A DNA stretch of 64,000 nt from Clostridia bacterium (GCA_017524725.1 JAFXUZ010000043.1:1-64000), one strand, 5' to 3'; positions 9,501-17,395 are shown, counted from the stretch's first letter. A program made the numbers and translations. Notes: generated by a model not told the origin, from the sequence alone.

Positions 9501-9824
9501 TAATAGTTGCAAGCAGGGCAAAATGCTTACATTTTGCACATTGCTTGTTGGTAGGCTCCGCCCCCAAGCCCCTGATTACCAGAGCTTCGCTCTGTGGTTG
9601 TAGGATTTGTCCGGCATAATGCTTCAAAAAAAACCGCAAAAAAGAGATCCCCCGTATCTTTCGACCGGTCTGTATTGCCAATCGATGCGGATACGGGGGA
9701 CTCTTTATCCTTTTATATCTTGCTGTGTTCTTGCCAAATTACATCTTTGTTTTTTCTCTCAAGGTATTGATATCAGCCTTGATACCACTTCATACGGAAA
9801 TGTGATACTACATTTGATGCCTGG
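9500..9824. other. junction region without a gene
   Basis: This 325-base stretch links the broken recombinase to the ParM operon. It contains a small cagagcttcgctctg hairpin near 9580 and the long terminator stem at 9636-9699. I see no protein-coding frame and no obvious attachment-site repeat. Confidence 0.5.
9636..9699 (-). terminator. terminator of the element's minus-strand operon
   Basis: A perfect 10-bp stem (cccccgtatc at 9649-9658, gatacggggg at 9690-9699) encloses a 31-base loop. On the minus strand it is followed by a T-rich tract (complement of 9632-9646). It lies about 125 bases past the ParR-like gene. Confidence 0.75.
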
Positions 9825-10190
9825 TCAGAAACAGTCCAGAAACGCTTCTATTGCGGCTTCGCTTTCGCTATTTATCTCCGGTTTCGCCTGGCTTTCAGGT
9901 ACCTGCCGCGTCGCACCGACTTCTAACGGAGTCTCTTTCAAGCAGTCAACGACAGCTTTTCGGACTGTTGTATCTATTTTCTGCAACAGATCCGCTTCCT
10001 GAAATCGCATTTCGGGATGATTGATCCTGGCAAAGTGATCATTGATCGCCGTAACGATCGTCCTTGTGTAGGAACTGTACTCCGGCCGCCGGGTGTCCGC
10101 ACACATCAGGTTGTTCCAGGCTTCCAGGTCCTGCGCATTGTTCAGGTTCAGCCGTAGAGTCGTTTTAAACAGGTTTCCGCTTCCTTTCAC
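9825..10190 (-). CDS. ParR-like DNA-binding partner of ParM
   Basis: The 121-residue protein starts with a short strand and two helices (FKTTLRLNLNNAQDLEAW, then YSSYTRTIVTAINDHF), the pattern of a ribbon-helix-helix domain; an acidic tail follows. It begins with GTG overlapping the parM stop by four bases (GTGA), so translation is probably coupled. Its position directly behind an actin-like gene, as in ParMRC systems, is the main reason for calling it the centromere-binding adaptor. The sequence is too short and diverged to be certain. Confidence 0.6.
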   Translation of the reverse strand: MKGSGNLFKTTLRLNLNNAQDLEAWNNLMCADTRRPEYSSYTRTIVTAINDHFARINHPEMRFQEADLLQKIDTTVRKAVVDCLKETPLEVGATRQVPESQAKPEINSESEAAIEAFLDCF

Positions 10191-11128
10191 TTTGTTTCAG
10201 CCTTCTTCAGTCGGAGCCCAGCCAGGAATTCATAGCCTTTGGCTGTGGCACAGATATCGTTGTTGATCGTCACCCGGTTCGGGTCAAAATCTCCGAAATT
10301 GCTTATCAAGCAGCCGCCTCCGCCGACGATGTAAAGCTTCATCAATTCCGGGTTATATTCATGTTCCCGTAGCCGGCGCATGATGCCCGCAACATATTGT
10401 TTTGCAGTTTCCCGGATCACAGAAAGGTATCTATCGCTGATATCAGTCTTTCCGTTTCGCAGTACATCTTCAATGATGTCGTCATCAACAACACTTCCGA
10501 ATTTCCGCAGCATTTCTTCCCGGACAGCCAGAAAGCACTGATGTGTGCCGTATTTCTCAGTAAAGCATTTCTGTGCGTTAGGCTTTCCGTTGGTAATGGT
10601 CATAATGTTCATGGTGCCGTTTCCGATGTCGCACAGCATCGTGGTCCCGGTAAATTCCGGCAGCCTTTCAGCAATTGCGGCAAAGCCCTGAGGAAACACA
10701 TCCACACCGACGATATGAATGAAATAAAGGGCATCATTGTACTCGACTACCGGGTCTTTCTGCTGCAGCAGATAATTACGGAAGCGTTCCTTTTGTTCAG
10801 ATACCCAGGTCAGGGGAAGGCCCGCCGCCAGGTGGATCTGTGCGCTTCTCAGATTCTCATTCCTCATCTCTTTTACGATTGCAGCAAGGGTCAGGATAAA
10901 ATAATCACGGTCTGTCATTTTATCAGCGCAAAATTCTTTATGGCCTTCGCCGATGCTGTAATAGAGATGATCATAAAGCATCACATCTTCCGCAAAGGTC
11001 GGTTCTTTTTCATAACCGACCACACCTGCCCGAAAGCAGGTGTTGGCCGTTTTGATGTTCCCGAAACCGTGGTCGACTCCAATGATCCTGATGATTTGAT
11101 GGGTGATGGGATTTGTATAATTCAGCAT
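10187..11128 (-). CDS. parM: ParM/StbA-type actin-like segregation protein
   Basis: The 313-residue protein shows the actin-like ATPase order: phosphate-1 segment VDHGFGNIKTA, phosphate-2 CDIGNGTMNI in the middle, and the adenosine-binding VGGGGCL near residue 275. Such proteins form filaments that push apart plasmid copies and also occur in integrative elements of Firmicutes. It is co-transcribed with the ParR-like gene. Presence of a partition system suggests that the element or its ancestor spent time as a replicating circle. Confidence 0.82.
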   Translation of the reverse strand: MLNYTNPITHQIIRIIGVDHGFGNIKTANTCFRAGVVGYEKEPTFAEDVMLYDHLYYSIGEGHKEFCADKMTDRDYFILTLAAIVKEMRNENLRSAQIHLAAGLPLTWVSEQKERFRNYLLQQKDPVVEYNDALYFIHIVGVDVFPQGFAAIAERLPEFTGTTMLCDIGNGTMNIMTITNGKPNAQKCFTEKYGTHQCFLAVREEMLRKFGSVVDDDIIEDVLRNGKTDISDRYLSVIRETAKQYVAGIMRRLREHEYNPELMKLYIVGGGGCLISNFGDFDPNRVTINNDICATAKGYEFLAGLRLKKAETK

Positions 11129-11165
11129 TATTCTCTCTTTCTGCCGCTCCTGCGGCGGGACGGTA

Positions 11166-11543
11166 TTATAGTCTGTTTATGATTTCGTTTATGATAATTT
11201 CTTCTGCCCGATCGCGTATGCTGTTTATCCGGCGGATCCATTCCATTTGATCTGTCGCTTTCAAACTCTCCGTTACACTTTCATTCCGGGCCATCTGCCG
11301 GATCAGCTTATCCAGCATTTCTTTGGCACGTTCCTGCGCATCTGCCAGATACTTGTCCAGGGTTCCGTTCAGGATCAGCCGTTCACAGAGTCCCGAATGC
11401 TCCGCTTCCAGATATGCCCGGTGCATCCGTCCCCATCTTCCGATAGGGCGGTGCTCCTGAGGTTCCAGGATCAGGTTTGGGTACAGAATGCCGTCTGCTC
11501 CGAGGTTGTATGTGCCGCCGTGTTCTTCAAAGATGCTGTTCAT
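11166..11543 (-). CDS. tnpV: TnpV-like transposon-encoded protein
   Basis: The 125-residue protein matches the pattern I recall for TnpV: an N-terminal FEEHGGTYN followed by PIGRWGRMHRAYL, then a helical region ending with MEWIRRINSIRDRAEEII. TnpV proteins are common passengers of Firmicutes transposons and conjugative elements; their biochemical role is not established. The start overlaps the stop of the MobC-like gene by four bases (ATGA). Confidence 0.75.
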   Translation of the reverse strand: MNSIFEEHGGTYNLGADGILYPNLILEPQEHRPIGRWGRMHRAYLEAEHSGLCERLILNGTLDKYLADAQERAKEMLDKLIRQMARNESVTESLKATDQMEWIRRINSIRDRAEEIIINEIINRL

Positions 11544-11866
11544 TTTCTTTCCTCCTTCATATCATTCAGCATTTTTGTGATCAGCGCGATATCTTCCAGC
11601 AGCTCCCGGCTGGGATTATCTCCCTGGCTGAGCCGCTGAAGCTCCTTCAGGATACTCAGCATATGCACGTTCATGGCTTTGAATACTCTCGGATTTGGAG
11701 TAACCGTGATATCCCGGTTGAGGCATTTCCTGTAGCAGTATTCCTGTTTCGGAAGTCCCGACAGAGCAACAGCCCGGTTGAGCTGCTCGTTTTCTTCCGG
11801 CGATACCCGAAAACCTACGGTTATGTTCCGGAAGCGGTTGTGACGATCCACATTTTTTGCTGACAT
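11540..11866 (-). CDS. MobC-like relaxosome accessory protein
   Basis: Starting at the ATG at 11866 (GAGGG eight bases upstream), the protein is 108 residues long. It has a ribbon-helix-helix-like N-terminus (ITVGFRVSPEENEQLNRAV) and a helical C-terminus, as in proteins annotated as MobC in Firmicutes mobile elements. Such proteins help a relaxase open oriT. A longer form from 11890 would overlap the integrase gene and has a poorer start. No relaxase gene is present in this element. Confidence 0.65.
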   Translation of the reverse strand: MSAKNVDRHNRFRNITVGFRVSPEENEQLNRAVALSGLPKQEYCYRKCLNRDITVTPNPRVFKAMNVHMLSILKELQRLSQGDNPSRELLEDIALITKMLNDMKEERK

Positions 11867-11870
11867 CTTT

Positions 11871-12947
11871 TTAACCCTCTTTTCTTTCATTGTTCAGCCG
11901 TTCAGCCATGTCAGTTTGCCTGGAAGGAAACATATGTGCGTAACGGTATGTTATATCGATGCTTTCATGACCTACCCGATTCGCGATGGCGACGGCGCTG
12001 AATCCCATGTCGATCAGAAGACTGATGTGGCTGTGACGCAAGTCATGGATCCTGATCTTTTTAACTCCGGACTCCTTTGCGCCGCGGTCCATTTCGTGAT
12101 GCAGATAGTTAATGGTTACGGGAAAGATCCTGTCGTTCTTCTGGACCTTATAAAGACTTTTCAGATAATCCTGCATTTCATCACAGAGGAATTCCGGCAT
12201 TTCCACCGTACGCACACTTTTCTTCGTCTTCGGCGAGGTGATCAGATCCTTACCGCGGATGCGCTGATAGGTCTTGTTGATTCGAACGGTCCTTTTGTCA
12301 AAGTTGAAATCCCCGGGCGTCAGGGCCAGGAGCTCGCCTTCGCGGATGCCGCACCAGTACAGCATCTCGAATGCATAGTACGACATCGGTTTATCCATAA
12401 TGGATACCGAAAACTTTTCATATTCCTCCTTCGTCCAGAATTGCATTTCTTCACTTTCCTTGCTGCCGATATACCCGACCTTGGATGCCGGATTGCTTTT
12501 CAGTCCATAATGCCTGACCGCATGATTCAGGATGGATACCATTTGATTATGGATCGTTTTCAGGTAGGTGTTTGAATAAGGTTTTTTCTTTTCGTCCCGA
12601 TAGGCCAGCAATTCGTTCTGCCAGGCGATAATATCCTTCGTTTCGATTTCACTGATGATGAATTCCCCGAAGATGGGAATCAGTTTGGTTTGAATAATAT
12701 TTTCTTTCGTCTGCCATGTGCTTTCCTTCAGCCGGGGTCTGCGGTCTCGTTCATACAATTCACAGAATGCCGCAAAGGTCATATCCATGTCGGCCGCGTT
12801 TTGCTTAAGGAAAGTCATTTCCCATTCCTGTGCTTCCTTCTTGGTTTCAAAACCGCGCTTGCACTTCTGCCGGCCTTCTCCCTTCCAGTCATGATACCAG
12901 GTCAGCGCATACCATTTCCCGGTCTTTTCATCCTTGTAAACCGACAT
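11871..12947 (-). CDS. int: Tn916-type tyrosine integrase
   Basis: The 358-residue protein has an N-terminal arm-binding domain (about residues 1-60), a core-binding domain (about 65-165) and a catalytic domain. The catalytic residues are visible: arginine in CGIREGELLAL, lysine in SPKTKKSVRTV, HDLRHSH, GHESIDITYRYAH and the tyrosine in TYRYAH. All appear intact. AAAGGAG precedes the ATG. It overlaps the small Xis-like gene upstream by 20 bases. It is the integration and excision enzyme of the element at about 9500-13850. Confidence 0.93.
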   Translation of the reverse strand: MSVYKDEKTGKWYALTWYHDWKGEGRQKCKRGFETKKEAQEWEMTFLKQNAADMDMTFAAFCELYERDRRPRLKESTWQTKENIIQTKLIPIFGEFIISEIETKDIIAWQNELLAYRDEKKKPYSNTYLKTIHNQMVSILNHAVRHYGLKSNPASKVGYIGSKESEEMQFWTKEEYEKFSVSIMDKPMSYYAFEMLYWCGIREGELLALTPGDFNFDKRTVRINKTYQRIRGKDLITSPKTKKSVRTVEMPEFLCDEMQDYLKSLYKVQKNDRIFPVTINYLHHEMDRGAKESGVKKIRIHDLRHSHISLLIDMGFSAVAIANRVGHESIDITYRYAHMFPSRQTDMAERLNNERKEG

Positions 12948-13137
12948 TCTTCTCAGCTCCTTTCCCTGCTTTGTAAAGACGTTCCTGAAAATAATCCCGA
13001 TTGATCCTCCCGGATATGGTCAGGAATCCCTTCTCACGAAGTTCCCGGTTGAGCTGCCGGATCAGCTTGTAGGCGAACGATTTTGATATTCCGAGTTCCT
13101 TTGCCACTTCGTCCGCTCTCATAAAACAGTTATTCAT
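12928..13137 (-). CDS. xis: small helix-turn-helix protein, probable excisionase
   Basis: The 69-residue basic protein is one winged helix-turn-helix: MRADEVAKELGISKSFAYKL, then ISGRINRDYFQERLY. It overlaps the integrase gene by 20 bases and is first in the operon, the usual place of an excisionase that steers the integrase. AAGGA lies nine bases before the ATG. It could instead be a small transcription regulator. Confidence 0.72.
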   Translation of the reverse strand: MNNCFMRADEVAKELGISKSFAYKLIRQLNRELREKGFLTISGRINRDYFQERLYKAGKGAEKNVGLQG

Positions 13138-13160
13138 CGATGCGTATCCTTTCTGTATTT

Positions 13161-13184
13161 GAATTAAGCCGTAATGCTTAATTC
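13161..13184. promoter_or_regulatory. palindromic operator in the element's switch region
   Basis: The inverted repeat gaattaagc / gcttaattc has perfect 9-bp arms and a 6-base spacer. It begins just downstream of the -10 box of the minus-strand promoter, where a bound repressor would block the xis-int operon. The likely binder is the divergent Cro/CI-type protein; this is inferred. Confidence 0.65.
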
Positions 13185-13191
13185 TAATTTC

Positions 13192-13220
13192 ATTATACTA
13201 AGCGATTATGTTTGTGTCAA
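13192..13220 (-). promoter_or_regulatory. consensus promoter of the xis-int operon
   Basis: On the minus strand TTGACA (complement of 13215-13220) and TATAAT (complement of 13192-13197) are spaced by 17 bases. Predicted start is near 13185, directly at the palindrome 13161-13184. Confidence 0.85.
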
Positions 13221-13265
13221 CATTTATTCATTACATCTATATTAAATATTTATGTTAAATTTCTC

Positions 13266-13294
13266 TTGATTATCTTAAACTGCTTTGCTATAAT
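13266..13294 (+). promoter_or_regulatory. promoter of the repressor gene
   Basis: TTGATT at 13266-13271 and TATAAT at 13289-13294 have a 17-base spacer. The predicted start is about 20-25 bases before the ribosome binding site of the repressor gene. It faces away from the xis-int promoter. Confidence 0.78.
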
Positions 13295-13323
13295 CATTCT
13301 ATCTTTTGTGAGGAGTGGTTTTA

Positions 13324-13851
13324 ATGGCAACAGGAGAACGAATCCGTTTCTTCCGCACATTACGGGGGATGACGCAAAAGTACCTGGGACTTCTGCTTGG
13401 TTTTCCTCCGGCTTCCGCAGACGTAAGACTGGCGCAGTATGAATCCGAAGACCGCACACCCAAGGCTGACCTGACATCGCGGCTTGCCAAAGCGCTGGAT
13501 GTTTCCCCTAAAGCAATAGCCGTCCCGGATATAGACAACATGGACGGGCTCATGCATACGCTTTTCACATTGGAAGACCGCAGGCTGCTCCGCATTACGA
13601 ATGCGGACGGTCTGATCTGTCTTCGTGCCGAGATCTTCGACGGCGGCGTTCATGCCGCCGATCTGGAGCAGCGGCTCCGCGCCTGGCAGGAGCAAGCTGA
13701 CAAGCTGAAAACGGGAGAAATCACGAGAGAGGATTATGACCGCTGGCGGTATCACTATCCCGAGTTTGACGACACCGGCATCCGCGTTCCGGTTCCGACG
13801 GAAGAGGCAGCCCGTCCCAGACGCGGCAGAAAACCGAAGAATAAAGACTGA
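13324..13851 (+). CDS. Cro/CI-family repressor of the integrated element
   Basis: Starting at the ATG at 13324 (GAGGAG eight bases upstream) the protein has 175 residues. An N-terminal helix-turn-helix of the XRE class (GERIRFFRTLRGMTQKYLG, then LARALD-type helix LTSRLAKALDVSP) is followed by an acidic region and a basic tail (PRRGRKPKNKD). It is divergent from the xis-int operon, with a palindrome in between, so it probably keeps the element integrated by repressing that operon. No autoproteolysis or metalloprotease domain is visible, so the inducing signal is unknown. Confidence 0.85.
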   Translation: MATGERIRFFRTLRGMTQKYLGLLLGFPPASADVRLAQYESEDRTPKADLTSRLAKALDVSPKAIAVPDIDNMDGLMHTLFTLEDRRLLRITNADGLICLRAEIFDGGVHAADLEQRLRAWQEQADKLKTGEITREDYDRWRYHYPEFDDTGIRVPVPTEEAARPRRGRKPKNKD

Positions 13852-13852
13852 C

Positions 13853-13899
13853 ACAAAAAGCCCTCCGATCTGCGGATGATGGATCCACAGCGGAGGGCT
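13853..13899 (-). terminator. terminator downstream of guaA, facing the repressor gene
   Basis: A 9-bp stem (agccctccg / cggagggct) with additional inner pairing is followed on the minus strand by TTTTTGTG. It lies 180 bases past guaA and immediately behind the convergent repressor gene. Confidence 0.7.
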
Positions 13900-14078
13900 G
13901 AATCATACAAATCTGTAGTTTTTGTGATTCCATTTTCCGTTTTCGGTCATTTACCCCACAGCCATCGGATATGGGGACAATGAGGTCTATTTCCGGAAAA
14001 CTTTATCATTTCTTTATCAGAGCCACTTTGGAGAAGGCTGAAAACATTGTGGCATCAGGGTTTTCGCCATTCCGGCGT

Positions 14079-15065
14079 TCACTCCCACTCGATGGTGGCA
14101 ACAGGCTTTGGACTGAGGTCATAAAGGACACGGTTGACGCCCTTGACTTCCTTCAGGATACGGGAAGTGATCCTGCCAAAGAGGGCGTAGGGGATTTCCT
14201 CGACGGAAGCGGATGTGGCGTCGATACTGTTCACGGCGCGGAGAATAACAGGCCAGTCCCAGGTGCGTTTGTTATCCCTGATGCCGGTGGACTTGATGTC
14301 GGGAACGACGGTGAAATACTGCCACACCTTGCCCTCCAGGCCGGCAGCGGCGAATTCTTCCCGAAGGATAGCGTCGCTTTCGCGGACGGCTTCCAGGCGG
14401 TCACGGGTAATGGCGCCGACACAACGGACGCCCAGGCCGGGACCGGGGAAGGGCTGGCGGTAGACCATATTGTCCGGAAGGCCAAGGGCCTTGCCTACCA
14501 TACGCACTTCATCCTTGAAGAGCAGTTTGACGGGCTCCACCAGGGTGAAGTTCATGTCCTCAGGAAGGCCGCCTACGTTGTGATGCGCTTTGATACCATC
14601 CTTGCTCTCAAGGATGTCCGGATAGATGGTGCCCTGCGCCAGGAAGGAGATGCCCTCCAGCTTGCGGGCTTCCTCTTCAAAGACGCGGATAAATTCGTCG
14701 CCGATGATCTTCCTCTTTTTCTCCGGATCAGAGACACCGGCAAGCTTGTCAAGGAACCGGTCCACAGCATCCACATAGATGAGGTTGGCGTCCAATTGCC
14801 CCCGGAAAACGCTGATCACCTGTTCAGGTTCGCCCTTGCGCAGAAGTCCGTGGTTTACATGCACGCATACCAGCTGTTTTCCGACGGCGCGGATCAGCAG
14901 GGCCGCGACTACAGAAGAGTCAACTCCGCCGGACAGCGCCAGAAGGACTTTTCCCGTCCCGATCTGCTGACGAAGTTCGGCGATCTGTTCAGTGATAAAC
15001 CGCTCGGCGAGGGCGGGGGTGGTGATGCGCTGCATATCCTGTGGGCGTACGTTTCCCTGGGGCAT
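14079..15065 (-). CDS. guaA: GMP synthase, ATP-pyrophosphatase and dimerisation domains only
   Basis: The protein matches the C-terminal two thirds of GuaA: the PP-loop LALSGGVDSSV, HNVGGLPEDM, YRQPFPGPGLGVR and the terminal PVATIEWE. The N-terminal class I glutamine amidotransferase domain of about 190 residues is absent. Nothing resembling it lies between this gene and thrS. The ATG at 15065 is preferred because GGAGG lies eight bases before it; the ATG at 15080 overlaps that site itself. The enzyme makes GMP from XMP. It must either use ammonia or pair with a separate glutaminase subunit encoded elsewhere, as in archaeal two-subunit enzymes. Confidence 0.9.
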   Translation of the reverse strand: MPQGNVRPQDMQRITTPALAERFITEQIAELRQQIGTGKVLLALSGGVDSSVVAALLIRAVGKQLVCVHVNHGLLRKGEPEQVISVFRGQLDANLIYVDAVDRFLDKLAGVSDPEKKRKIIGDEFIRVFEEEARKLEGISFLAQGTIYPDILESKDGIKAHHNVGGLPEDMNFTLVEPVKLLFKDEVRMVGKALGLPDNMVYRQPFPGPGLGVRCVGAITRDRLEAVRESDAILREEFAAAGLEGKVWQYFTVVPDIKSTGIRDNKRTWDWPVILRAVNSIDATSASVEEIPYALFGRITSRILKEVKGVNRVLYDLSPKPVATIEWE

Positions 15066-15187
15066 ACTTATTTCCTCCATTTTTATGTCATTCGGTATAA
15101 AGAGGTTGGGTAAAACAATTGGCTCAGATCATGTTCGGGACGCCGGAGGAACCGAAAAAAAGTGTCGGAAGCGGGGGAGAATGATCG

Positions 15188-15223
15188 CTTCCCCGTTCCG
15201 CTTATTATCGCGGAACGGGGAAG
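15188..15223 (-). terminator. hairpin after thrS
   Basis: A perfect 14-bp stem (cttccccgttccgc / gcggaacggggaag) with an 8-base loop lies directly behind the thrS stop codon. No T run follows on the minus strand, so it may be a stability or processing hairpin rather than a full terminator. Confidence 0.55.
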
Positions 15224-15227
15224 AGGG

Positions 15228-17120
15228 TCACATTTCGGAAACCAGTTCGATCGCGCGGCTGCGGTTCAGCTTTTTGCAGACCTTGACAAATGTATCCAGC
15301 GGGATGTCGTGGAGCTGCTGCTTGGACCCGCGGACGGTGACCGAAACGGTACGGCTTTCGGCTTCCTTGTCGCCCAGGACCAGGATGTAGGGATCCTTCA
15401 TGGTCTTGTAAGCCTTCACCTTTTCGTTCATGTTCTTGTCGGCGTAATCGACTTCGACGCGGATTTCCTCGTCCTCCAGTGCTTTGACCACTTCTTCGGC
15501 ATAGGCGTTGTGCTCAACGCGGATGGGAACAACGCCCACCTGCATGGGGCTCATCCAGAAGGGGAAGGAGCCCTTGAAGTTTTCGATGATGATGCCGATG
15601 AACCTTTCAAGGGAACCGTAAAGCGCGCGGTGGATGACCACGGGCATCTCCATGCCGCCTTCCTTGGTCTGGTAGGTGAGACCGAAATTGTGGGGAAGCT
15701 GGAAGTCCAGCTGGATGGTGCCGCACTGCCATTCGCGACCCAGGGCATCCTTGATCTGCAGGTCGATCTTGGGGCCGTAGAAGGCGCCGTCGCCCTCGTT
15801 GACCTCATAGCCGTCCTCGCCGTATTTGTCGTCGAGGATCTTCTTCAGGGCCGCCTCGGCGCGGTTCCACACCTCGATATCGCCCATGAAATCATCCGGG
15901 CGGGTGGACAGCTCAGCGCGGTATGTGACGCCGAAGGTGGAATAGATCTCGTCGGCGATGGAGATGATATCGGCGATCTCCTCTTCGATCTGGCTTTCCA
16001 TGACAAAGGTATGGTCATCGTCCTGGCGGAATTCCTGGACACGGAACAGGCCGTTCATCTGGCCGGATTTTTCCTTGCGGTGCAGAACGTCATATTCGCT
16101 GTAGCGGATGGGCAGTTCCTTGTAGGAGTGCACCCGGCGCTTGTAGGTCATCATGGCGTTGGGGCAGTTCATGGGCTTGGCGCCCATGGTCTCGTCCAGT
16201 TCACGGTTGAAGACCGCGGAGCCCTTGGGGAGTTTGACCTCGGTTTCCTTCGCGGCGCCTTCCTGCAGGTTGTCAAGCACGCCGGGGATCTCGGCATCGG
16301 CGGAAAGCCAGCCGGAAATGCCGGGGATCATGAACATATTGTTGACGTAATGGGCCCAGTGGCCGCTGATCAGCCACAGCTTTTTCTTGTTGACCACCGG
16401 AGCGGAGATCTCCGTATATCCGTGTTTCCACTGGATCTCGCGGGAATACGCAAGCAGGGCCTGGTACAGCTGCCAGCCGCGGGGGAGCCAGTAGGGCATT
16501 CCGGGGGCGGTATCGTCAAACATGAAAAGGTCCAGTTGGGCGCCGATCTTTTTGTGGTCGCGCTCCATGGCTTCCTTGACCCAGTTCAGGTGGTCCTTCA
16601 GGGCCTTCTGGTCCGGGAAGGCATACACATAAATTCGCTGGAGCTGGTCCCTGTGCTCGTCACCGCGCCAGTAACTGCCGGAAACGGCGCGGATCTGGAA
16701 GGCGGCGTTCATCAGTTCCTGGCTGTTGGAGATGTGCGGCCCGCGGCAGAGGTCCACAAAATCGTCGCCGGTGCGGTAAATGGTGATCTTTTCATCCTCC
16801 GGGAGATCGGCGATCAGTTCTTCCTTGAATTTCTGCCCCTTGAACAGAGCCAAAGCGTCATCGCGGCTCAGCTCTTCACATTTCCAATCCTCGCGGCGCT
16901 TGATGATCTCCTTCATTTTTGCTTCGATGACAGGGAAATCATCGTTGGTGCAGTTGCGGGGGAGAAGGAAATCGTAATAGAAGCCGTCGGCGATCTGGGG
17001 CCCGATGGCATACTGGACCTCGTCCTTGCCGAACACCTCAAAAACCGCCTTGGCAAGGATGTGTGCCAGCGAATGCCGGTATACATCCAGATAGAACTTC
17101 CTGTACTCTTCCTTGTCCAT
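15228..17120 (-). CDS. thrS: threonyl-tRNA synthetase, form without the TGS domain
   Basis: The 630-residue class II synthetase starts almost directly at the editing domain (RHSLAHILAKAVFEVFG). The N-terminal TGS domain found in most bacterial ThrRS is missing. The editing-domain and zinc-type ligands are visible (HSLAH, VDLCRGPH). The catalytic core has motif 2 region FRQDDDHTF and the active-site cysteine in KPMNCPNAM, where many homologues read CPGH. An anticodon-binding domain occupies about residues 515-610. A T-box leader precedes the gene. The lineage-specific CPNAM form occurs in other TGS-less enzymes as far as I recall. Confidence 0.95.
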   Translation of the reverse strand: MDKEEYRKFYLDVYRHSLAHILAKAVFEVFGKDEVQYAIGPQIADGFYYDFLLPRNCTNDDFPVIEAKMKEIIKRREDWKCEELSRDDALALFKGQKFKEELIADLPEDEKITIYRTGDDFVDLCRGPHISNSQELMNAAFQIRAVSGSYWRGDEHRDQLQRIYVYAFPDQKALKDHLNWVKEAMERDHKKIGAQLDLFMFDDTAPGMPYWLPRGWQLYQALLAYSREIQWKHGYTEISAPVVNKKKLWLISGHWAHYVNNMFMIPGISGWLSADAEIPGVLDNLQEGAAKETEVKLPKGSAVFNRELDETMGAKPMNCPNAMMTYKRRVHSYKELPIRYSEYDVLHRKEKSGQMNGLFRVQEFRQDDDHTFVMESQIEEEIADIISIADEIYSTFGVTYRAELSTRPDDFMGDIEVWNRAEAALKKILDDKYGEDGYEVNEGDGAFYGPKIDLQIKDALGREWQCGTIQLDFQLPHNFGLTYQTKEGGMEMPVVIHRALYGSLERFIGIIIENFKGSFPFWMSPMQVGVVPIRVEHNAYAEEVVKALEDEEIRVEVDYADKNMNEKVKAYKTMKDPYILVLGDKEAESRTVSVTVRGSKQQLHDIPLDTFVKVCKKLNRSRAIELVSEM

Positions 17121-17149
17121 GCCTTTTCACATCCTCTCATTCTGATAGA

Positions 17150-17395
17150 AGGCTTGCAGAAAGAAACATCCCCTGCAGGCCAATGACCTGCAAGGGACGC
17201 AAAATGCGCGGTTCCACCCTTGTTGCCGACGTTTTAGCCGGCCTCTTCATTAAGTGATGATAACGGTATCGCCGTGCCTGTTCACAGGCCTCTCCGGGGC
17301 GGTCTTCGGTCTTTCCCGGCCGGATGCTTACACCGGACGCATCCTCTCTTGGGACCGGAGGAAAACTTACTCTTCCCCATCAAAGATTTGCATTA
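17150..17395 (-). promoter_or_regulatory. T-box leader of thrS
   Basis: The minus strand carries the universal T-box sequence AGGGTGGAACCGCG (complement of 17207-17220). It is followed by a terminator stem (17170-17196) and a T-rich tract. Upstream lies a stem I region with the GAGTA element and an AGAGAG-type bulge near 17345-17372. A candidate ACC (threonine) specifier falls near 17304-17316; I could not fold the leader to confirm it. Uncharged tRNA-Thr should stabilise the antiterminator and allow thrS transcription. Confidence 0.93.

Noticed and set aside
9607-10002. A plus-strand frame of 131 codons between the broken recombinase and ParM
   Set aside because: It overlaps the terminator hairpin and the ParR-like gene in antisense and has no start signal.
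14060-14100. The guaA 3' end as the attachment site of the element
   Set aside because: The neighbourhood fits, but I found no second copy of the terminal guaA sequence in the window, so I list it only as a question and not as an att site.
15162-17186. A 674-codon open frame on the plus strand
   Set aside because: It is antisense to thrS. The minus-strand frame has all ThrRS motifs and a T-box leader, while the plus frame has biased composition and no ribosome binding site.
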